Source: Monocercomonoides exilis (Eukaryota > Preaxostyla > Oxymonadida > Polymastigidae). Taken from it: a DNA stretch of 64,000 nucleotides. The notes under the pieces were generated by a model. That model was not told the origin of the DNA. It was given only the letters and a program-made list of their open reading frames with translations, and searched no databases. Every line of letters starts with the position of its first letter. Within the stretch, counting starts at the first letter, position 1. The translations under genes were made by a program, and so were the position numbers. The stretch covers positions 905,501 through 969,500 of the forward strand of contig LSRY02000002.1 of the NCBI GenBank assembly GCA_001643675.2, written 5' to 3'. Of the stretch, positions 57,201 to 64,000 are shown in pieces.

Positions 57201-60200
57201 TTCCTCCTATCTGACGTATCCTTCGTCCTCTTATCAGAACTCTGCTTATTTGGCTTCCTCTGTCTTTGCCAGCATGAACGGTCACGACATCATCCTTCGC
57301 TCACCTGCGCTTTCTAACAGAAGAGGGTGCAGCTTCCACCCAGAAATCAACGCCAAATCGAGGCAAAAGGCAGAAAAACTGTTCGCGAAGATGCAAAAGC
57401 AGCAGGAAAGCGGAAAAGACTTTGAGAGATTTGAAAACGATTCTCAAACGAAAGACAACAAAAGGGTAGAAGAAGAAGGAGAAGCAATTGGAGATTTCAA
57501 TAATTCCAATGATGCTAATGCAGCTAATCCAGTTGGCACAACCCCGAAAACACCTTCTTCATATTCTTCTTCAGTTACAAGGAGCAGCCAAAGGGCATAC
57601 ATGGGATTTGTGGAGCGAATGGAGCTGGACATTGAAAGAAGGCAGGAAATGAGAGATTCGATGGTAGAGAAGAAAGGGGATGAATGCACGTTCACTCCAC
57701 GCACGATTTCAAGAAGGCCTGAAGAGAAGAAAGGAAAGGAGAAAGAAGAGAAAGAGAAAGAGAAGGAAAAGGGGGATGGGGAGGGAGAGGAAGATGAAGA
57801 AGCAAAGAGAGAGAAAGAAAGGAGGAAAAAGAAAAGAGAAGAGAGAAAGAAAAAGAGTGTGAAGTTCAGTGACGATGATTCAGACAGCGAGAATTCATTG
57901 GAAAGTGTGCTGTCATTGTCTGAAGATTCATATTCATCGAGTCATTATTCGCATAAGCAATTGAATGGAGGAAGAGAAGCAGAAGAAGAAGAGAAAAGCA
58001 ACTCAAGAAGAGAAAAGAAAGATAGAAAAGAAGGAAAAAGAAGAAGTGATTCAAAGAACAGATATTATTCGTCGAATGAAAGAGGAGCCAAAAATGTAAC
58101 CGAAGAGAAAACAGAAAAGGACAAAGGGAAGAAAGCAAGTGAGAGGCTTTATCAATTAGGAATGGAGAAAGAAAAAGAAAAACTGGAAAACGAGTTGATG
58201 CTTATGCAAATGCCAAAGGAACAAAACATCGAGATTACTCCAAAGAAAGAGGCTCATTTGACAAAGGAAAAAGACAAAGAAAAAGACAAAGAAAAAGAAA
58301 AAGGAAAAGGAAATGAAAAGGACAAAACGACAAAAACATCTGCATATTTTGTTTATGAGCAGAATGCATCGTCTCAAACACATTCTGAACAAACAGGAGC
58401 TTCTGTGTCTCCGACTTCACCAACAAGCCCATCCTCTGCTTTATTCACACCTTCTAATCAATTTTCTCCATCGTCTCAATCTCAAACATCACGAACATCA
58501 CAATCATTTCCCTCACCATCTTCTGCTACTTCTGTTACTGCCACAGTATCATCATCTTCCACTCAAACAAAAATCCCTCCTTCTCCCTCTTCCAAGTCAA
58601 ATTCAAACCAACACAGCACATCCACACCTCTCAAAGTGAGTGAAAAACAGGCAAAACTGATTGCTGTGAGGTTTGATGCAGAAGAGAAGCACAAACAGGC
58701 AGTGATTGCTGAGCAGAGAGAGAAAGAGCTGAAGGAGCTGAAAAGGAAGAGCGAAGAAGGCAAAGTGTCGAAAAGATCACAGAAAGTGCTGGGCGAAAAG
58801 GAGAAGAGGATACAAGCAATGTGTGTTGCTCTCCTGCAACTTGACGCAAATTGGAGGAAAGTCAGCTTTTTTAACAAAGAAGACGAAAAAGACAAGGAAA
58901 ATGAGTCCGGGCAATCTTCTGAAAGAACAATAAAAAGGACTTCTTTGAACGCTCATCCAGAACTTGACGATACTCCAGTGAAACTCAGTTCTCCGCCTGT
59001 TCCATTTTCTCCGTATTTCTATTATTCCTCACAAAATGCAATCCAACAAGAGGAGCCATCCAATCAAATGGGCATGAATTTCACTACGATGAGCACTTCT
59101 CCTTCAGAAAACGAGTCTTCCAAGCAAAATGTGTCATTGGCGCACATCACGTCGCACTTGATTGTGTCTGCGCTTTCGCCTTCTGTTGCGCTGGAGCTGC
59201 TGCTTCTGCTGGATTTCGCCTCGCTTCGGTTTGTGAAAAGGGCTACCCCTGTTCCTTTCATGTGGAATAATCAAGAATATGGCAAGCCTTCCTTCCTTCC
59301 CTCGCAGCAATCTCATATCCGGCTGTGTGCGCAGCACCAGCACGACCAGCCATGTTCTCTTCAATCTCCATTTTCTCCTTTGTCCTCTTCTCATTCGCAG
59401 CAGCCACCCATTCAGACTCCATCGCATTCACTTGTTTACTGGGAGCCCCTCTTGACAGTTAATGAAGAGGCACACATTTGCTTTGAGCAGGAGAACTGTG
59501 TTGATGGTTTGTTCTCTCTGATTTCGAGCTTAATGCAACAGAAGCCGCAAACAAAATGGTTTGGAGCGACAATAATGTCAAGGATTTTAAACAAAAGCTT
59601 GCAAAACATTGAGGCAACGGGTAAAGTTCGTGAAATTCAAAGCGCAACAAAAGAAGAAAAAGAAGACAAGACATCTACTGCTACTCCATTCAACATTGAT
59701 AATTCAGCTGCATTTTCTTCCCTCACGCCGGCGGGTATCGAAAACTACTGCATTTCGAAAGGGCTTGCGAGAACTGGCACGCAAAGCGAGGTTGAAGCAG
59801 CTAAAGCGATGAATGTGCATTTGAAGGCAAGTCCAGCGAGGATCAAGAAAGAGCCAGATATTCCAGTCAGACTGCTGACGAGCAAAAGGAATGGACATGG
59901 AATATCTCCTTTCACACCTCTGTCGCCTTTGTCACCTTCTGGGTTGAGCAGTTCTTCTTCACTTAATTCGTCTTCTGCTATACCTTCTGATTCGGATTCT
60001 TCTTCTCCCTCATCGTCATCATCGTCATCATCATCATTTTCTTCTTCTTCTTCTACCACTTCACCTTCTTCTATGTCTCAATGCGAACCATCTCAAGTCA
60101 TTTCTGTTGCAGAATCTTCCACTTTGTCTCCCCAGCTCATTTTTGCTAACCAGAAACCACATCAAACTCGTTCAATCTTCCCTTCATTCACTCACCCCAC

Positions 60201-61320
60201 TCAACAAACACAGCAAACTCAGGAGCCAATACGGGATTCTCGTGTAAATGCTTATAAAAACGAAGCAGCTGCCCAGTTCACATTTCCATTGATGAGCGAA
60301 TCAACGCCTCTTCAGTCATCTTCATCAGATTCTTCTGCTTCTTCTGCCTCTTCTATTTCAAACAAAACATTCTCTTCCGGTGAAGATTCTTTGACAATGA
60401 CGCAACCATCTTCAAATCAAACTTCTTCTTCTTCTGATTCAGAAGAAGAGAAAGAGAAAGAGGAAGAGGAAGCTTCACAGATAAATGAGAATGAAAACGA
60501 AGATATTACCACTAAACAAGAGGAACTTGTGCAAATGGCATCAGAATGTGGAAATTCAGATGTGCTGGACATGGTTAAGAGCATCCTTGGAAGAGATGGA
60601 GAGAAAGAAAAAGAAAAAGAAAAAGAGAAAGAGAAAGAAAATGAAGACAATAATTCAAGTGACGGAGAAGAAAGCGAAAATGAGAAAAAACCAATTGAAA
60701 ATGAAGAAGGTGAATTGAATGAACAAGATATTGAGGAAGAAATGGAGGAAGAAGAAAGGGAAGAGGAAGAGGAAGAGGAAGAAGAAGAAGATAATTCAGA
60801 AGTGGATGTAATTGAAAGTGAAAGTGACAAAGAAGAAGAAGAAGAAGAAGAAGAAGAAGAAAATGATGAACAGTTACATGAAAGGATGAAAAATGAAAAG
60901 GAAGAGGAAGAAAAAGAAGAAATTGATGATGATGAGGAAGATGAAGAAAGCGAATCACAAGCAAACGAAAGTGAAAGCGATAAACAAGATTCTGACACGA
61001 TGAAGCAAAACAATATATCCAAAGTTAATATGAGCCAACAGAAAGAAGAACAAAACCACAAACCAGAAAGTGGAAAATCTGAGAATTTTGAAGGTGAAAA
61101 GCAATCGGTTCAAAGAGAAAGGGCAGATTCTCTCGAAGAACAGCTTCTCAAATTGCAGGATGAGATGGAAGACAGCGATTTTCAAACGAACGCTGACTTT
61201 CTAACTTCTGATCAGAAAATGCCTCAAACTGTAAATGACTTTCAGAATGGAACTTTCAATGATGATGAAGCAGAAGAGAGCTTAGTTCAAAGCGATGAAG
61301 ATTGTTATGAATTTGATTAA
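54249..61320 (+). CDS. Giant charged coiled-coil protein with F-x-P-x-I repeat motifs
   Basis: Two exons, 54249-54324 and 54395-61320 (70-nt intron), 2333 residues. The long ORF has no early ATG; the upstream exon starting MKFNATLQKHSLTSGKLKE joins in phase and supplies one. Residues about 155-222 (LLLVELHLGNELMRS, MLRVRKGDNVEKLCESFI) look like the small N-terminal domain with an L.V.i.lG...I.V..GD pattern found in many protist repeat proteins. Three copies of a short motif follow: CTFRPEINKKSR (about 784), CSFHPEINAKSR (about 1004) and CTFTPRTISRRP (about 1123). Such F.P.IN..S motifs accompany that domain elsewhere. Between them lie long E/K/R coiled-coil stretches and a (TCT)n-coded Ser run (55381-55449). 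The C-terminal part mixes Ser-rich segments, a more ordinary region near 1610-1690 and a highly acidic tail. Function unknown; a structural cytoskeletal role is plausible. Confidence 0.75.
55381..55449 (+). repeat. (TCT)n trinucleotide repeat coding poly-Ser
   Basis: About 23 tandem TCT codons with no interruption, followed by TCA/TCG codons. It lies inside the coding region of the giant charged protein. Confidence 0.9.
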
Positions 61321-61687
61321 AAAAATTAAGTGCATATATTCTTTGATTTTTGATTATTGTATGTATTCTCCTGAACCTATGATCTTAGATTATCAATATA
61401 ATTTTTTTTTGTTGATTTTCAGCAATTATTTTATTTTGAAGAAATTACAAGATTAAGTCATTATATTGTGAATATTTTTTCATCTGAATTATTTAAAAAA
61501 TAAATTCATCTTTGATCCGAAACTTCACGCGTTCTTCATTCAGACACTGAAAGCAACATATTCTGATGAAAAAAGATTAAGTGTGTACATCAATCTATGG
61601 TGATAATCAATTTCTTTCAAATTCCATATTATAATATTGAGGGCGAATTGATCACAATTCATAAACTCTTTTTTTTATAAAAGAGCG
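61321..61687. other. Intergenic spacer before TECR
   Basis: A/T-rich DNA. The only feature noted is TATAAAAG at 61676-61683, just 4 nt before the TECR ATG. Its closeness to the start codon makes a TATA-box role doubtful unless the 5' UTR is almost absent. Confidence 0.4.
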
Positions 61688-62715
61688 ATGCAGACAATTT
61701 CTCTTGAGCCATTAACAGTCCAGTTTGGTTCAATTCAAAAAACGATTCCGTATAACCCTCACTCAACCATCAAGGCTCTTATTTCAAATGTGAGCGTTGC
61801 TTTGAAGATTTCTCCTTCTCGTCTCAGACTCACCTATAGATCTGGAGATAATAAAAAACCTACTGCTCTTACAAACGAAGAATGCACATTAATTGATTAT
61901 CAGATTCCTGCTGGGGCATTAATCAATGCAAAGGATCTTGGAATGCAAGTTGGATATCGAGCTGTTTTTCTGGCCGAGTATTTAGGCCCCTTACTGATTT
62001 TCTGGCTTATCTATCTATTTCCCAATCCAGTTTATCGAGAATTTCTTCCTGGATATGTCAAAGAAAAAACAAATCCAACTCAATATCTTGCATTATTCAT
62101 GTGGACAGCTCATTACGGAAAACGATTGTTAGAATCAGTATTTGTGCATAAGTTTTCTCATGCAACTATGCCTATTTTTAATTTGTTTAAGAATTGTGGT
62201 TATTATTGGGGATTTGCATCATTAATTGCATATGTTGTATTTCACAACGATTACACACCTCCTCCAATGCCATTTCAAATTGCTGGATTTTCCATTTGGA
62301 TTATCTGTGAATATTTGAACTTGAGATGCCACTTGCATCTTGCAAGTCTTCGTTCTTCACCAACAGATACGAAGCATCCAATTCCAACAGATCCTCTTTT
62401 CAGAATATCTGTTTGTCCAAACTACACTTTTGAAATTCTCGGATGGCTAGGATTTAATTTAGTGTGCAACTTCTTTCTTGAATATTAATTATTCACTTTT
62501 CTGATTTTTCAAAATTTAACGTTGTATATTTCTATTTAACCATTTTTTATTTCAACTGTTTATTAAAGGCTACATTCACAATGAACGGAATACTTTTCAT
62601 GGTTGCAGGGTTCGTTCAAATGCTATCATGGGCACAAAAAAAGAAAAAGCGATACATATCAGAGCATCCAGAATATCCAAAGAATCGCAAACTTCTCTTC
62701 CCTTATATTATTTAA
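61688..62715 (+). CDS. TECR: Very-long-chain trans-2-enoyl-CoA reductase (TECR / TSC13)
   Basis: Two exons, 61688-62461 and 62569-62715 (107-nt intron), 306 residues, close to the 308 of human TECR. It carries out the last, NADPH-dependent step of the ER fatty-acid elongation cycle. The N-terminal about 80 residues are the ubiquitin-like domain. KDLGMQVGYRAVFLAEYLGP, AHYGKRLLESVFVHKFSHAT (with the conserved Lys145) and SVCPNYTFEILGW (Tyr246) are family signatures; the equivalent Lys and Tyr are reported as essential in yeast Tsc13. Exon 2 supplies GFVQMLSWAQKKKKRYISEH and ends KLLFPYII, matching the family's C terminus. Several membrane helices are visible. Unlike its neighbours it has no low-complexity insert. 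Confidence 0.96.
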
Positions 62716-63564
62716 TTTTCTTTTTCTTTTTTTTTATCAATATAGTTTTTCTTTTTTTCAATAGAAAAATTAAATTGTGATACGTCTGCTTTGAATTTGT
62801 GCGTTTGCGGATTGTATTTGAAAATGAATCATTCTTGCATCCAAACAGTTTTAACTAAAAAACGAAAAAACGTTTTCTTCAAAAAAAGAATGAAAAAAGA
62901 AAATGTTATTGAGAAAATGCATAAAACGCTAAACTTCATTGAAATAGATTTAAACGCTCATGCTTCAATTATTGTTCATTTGAAAGAAGCTGTATTTTTG
63001 AGTTAAACCTCTTTCGATACGTTTTCATTTGTCAAGAATATCTCTGACAGGATTAAGTGACACAATTCAAAACCCAAATTTGTGAATCTTGTTCAATCAA
63101 TATTTTGGAAACTTCACTTTTTTTTGATTATAACTCTTTTGTATATTTGAATAATTCGTAATCACAAAGAGTAACATCCGAAACAAAATACAAGTATTCT
63201 CTTTATCTTTACAAATATAAAATAACTTTAAAGGAAATACATCAAATTATTAAAACTGAAACAGAAAAGATGAAAGAAACAAAACAAAGAGATGAAAAAT
63301 AAGTCTCTTCCTTCCCTTCTAATCACCAAAAATGCAAAAGAAACCAGAACCTTGCAAAAACATCAATAAAATTTCAATATGAATTATATCTCGGAAGGTT
63401 TAATGAAGAGAAGAATAAACTCAGAACTCCTAATCTTTGGAAAATAACATTATTATTTCCAATTAGAAAAATAAGATCAACTCTTGCTTTAGCAAAAATA
63501 TCTCGCTAATCATAATCAAATAGATCAGACTGCATTAGGAGATTCACGCTCCAATCTTTCGCGT
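62716..63564. other. Convergent intergenic region
   Basis: A/T-rich spacer between TECR (+) and the lysozyme gene (-). A 71-codon open frame at 62791-63006 lacks an ATG at its start and shows no family resemblance. Nothing else was seen. Confidence 0.55.
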
Positions 63565-64000
63565 CTAGAATTTCATGTTCACATATGCATAACTTTTATC
63601 ACAATCTGTGCTGCCAAGTCCATACTTTTTCCCAAATCCTTCATCAGTAAATTGCCACATCATAATTTTGCTTTTAATGCTTTGCAATTTTTTACCCATT
63701 GTGGTGTTTGGGAGAGAACCATCCCACATTGGAAAGTCCATTGCAGTTCCATATTTAAAATAGTATGCACACCAAATTGGATATTTAATATTGTTTGTAA
63801 TAAGTCGATTGAAAATCCAATCACCATTTGCATAAAGAACAACTTTATATCCGGCAGATTTAACCATATCCATGAACATGTTCGATATTTCAGTCATTTG
63901 AGATGCTGAAAGAACGGTTGAGTATTTTGGTTCCATTTCCATATCAAGTGCAACATAACTTGTAATGTGCGTTGATTTAAGACGTGAAATAAAGTGATTT
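63565..64000 (-). CDS. Glycoside hydrolase family 25 lysozyme, C-terminal part (runs off the right edge)
   Basis: An open frame of 144 codons to the edge; the gene's 5' end lies beyond 64000. GH25 (Chalaropsis-type) enzymes cut bacterial peptidoglycan. The strand YVALDMEME carries the Asp/Glu catalytic pattern of the family (usually LDxE). It is followed by the expected helix (ISNMFMDMVKSAGYKVVLYA), WIFNRLI, YPIWCAYYFKYG and the terminal IMMWQFTDEGFGKKYGLGST then DCDKSYAYVNMKF, matching the usual WQyTs.G...Gi....D.n.f. The protein ends directly after the barrel, so there is no C-terminal wall-binding domain. A role in digesting engulfed bacteria is likely for a gut protist. Bacterial origin by transfer is plausible but not shown here. 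Confidence 0.92.
   Translation of the reverse strand, partial: NHFISRLKSTHITSYVALDMEMEPKYSTVLSASQMTEISNMFMDMVKSAGYKVVLYANGDWIFNRLITNNIKYPIWCAYYFKYGTAMDFPMWDGSLPNTTMGKKLQSIKSKIMMWQFTDEGFGKKYGLGSTDCDKSYAYVNMKF

Noticed and set aside
62791-63006. 71-codon open frame after TECR
   Set aside because: Opens with TTG, Lys/Asn-rich composition as expected of A/T-rich noise, and no conserved features.
1-64000. Alternative genetic code (TAA/TAG read as Gln), known in some oxymonads
   Set aside because: All three stop triplets end genes here, and conserved domains contain only CAA/CAG for Gln.

Overview
This window is eukaryotic nuclear DNA from a protist. The genes carry short GT-AG introns (about 47-304 nt), intergenic DNA is strongly A/T-rich, and coding DNA is full of serine, Glu/Lys and Asp tracts. 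TAA, TAG and TGA all end genes and no conserved domain needs a reassigned stop, so the standard code is used. The gene set is autophagy protease ATG4, insulysin, a GPI-anchor enzyme relative, enoyl-CoA reductase TECR/TSC13, tRNA methyltransferase TrmO, a GH25 lysozyme and giant beta-helix membrane proteins with a protein-kinase-like tail. Together with the short introns and poly-Ser tracts this fits a metamonad, most likely an oxymonad (Preaxostyla). That placement is inference. No rRNA, tRNA or CRISPR array was seen.

Layout, left to right: a multi-pass membrane gene (-, cut at the left edge, 5' end at 1350); a 2722-residue poly-Ser protein with a split TALE-type homeodomain (+, 2011-10179); a six-exon GPI ethanolamine-phosphate-transferase-like protein that seems to lack its catalytic residues (+, 10341-15400); a 2686-residue beta-helix/TM/pseudokinase protein (-, 15968-24028); ATG4 (+, 24142-27028); insulysin (-, 28551-33798); a second, 3014-residue beta-helix/TM/pseudokinase paralogue (-, 35791-44835); a gene-free stretch with two fold-back elements, one having 425-bp arms that differ at one base (45230-46578); an eight-exon coiled-coil protein resembling DZIP1 at its N terminus (-, 46755-50163); TrmO (+, 50291-53847); a 2333-residue charged repeat protein (+, 54249-61320); TECR (+, 61688-62715); and a GH25 lysozyme (-, cut at the right edge).

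Gene relations: the genes look like independent transcription units, not a pathway cluster. Two head-to-head pairs share very short upstream regions: pseudokinase 1 with ATG4 (113 bp) and the DZIP1-like gene with TrmO (127 bp). The two beta-helix pseudokinases are clear paralogues flanking the ATG4/insulysin pair. A recurring theme is insertion of long Ser or Glu/Lys low-complexity blocks between conserved elements of otherwise ordinary enzymes (ATG4, insulysin, TrmO, the GPI protein), and even inside the loop of a homeodomain.

Exon boundaries were worked out by hand from frame continuity, GT-AG sites and family conservation. Boundaries of the conserved enzymes are the firmest; those of unrecognised proteins are less certain.
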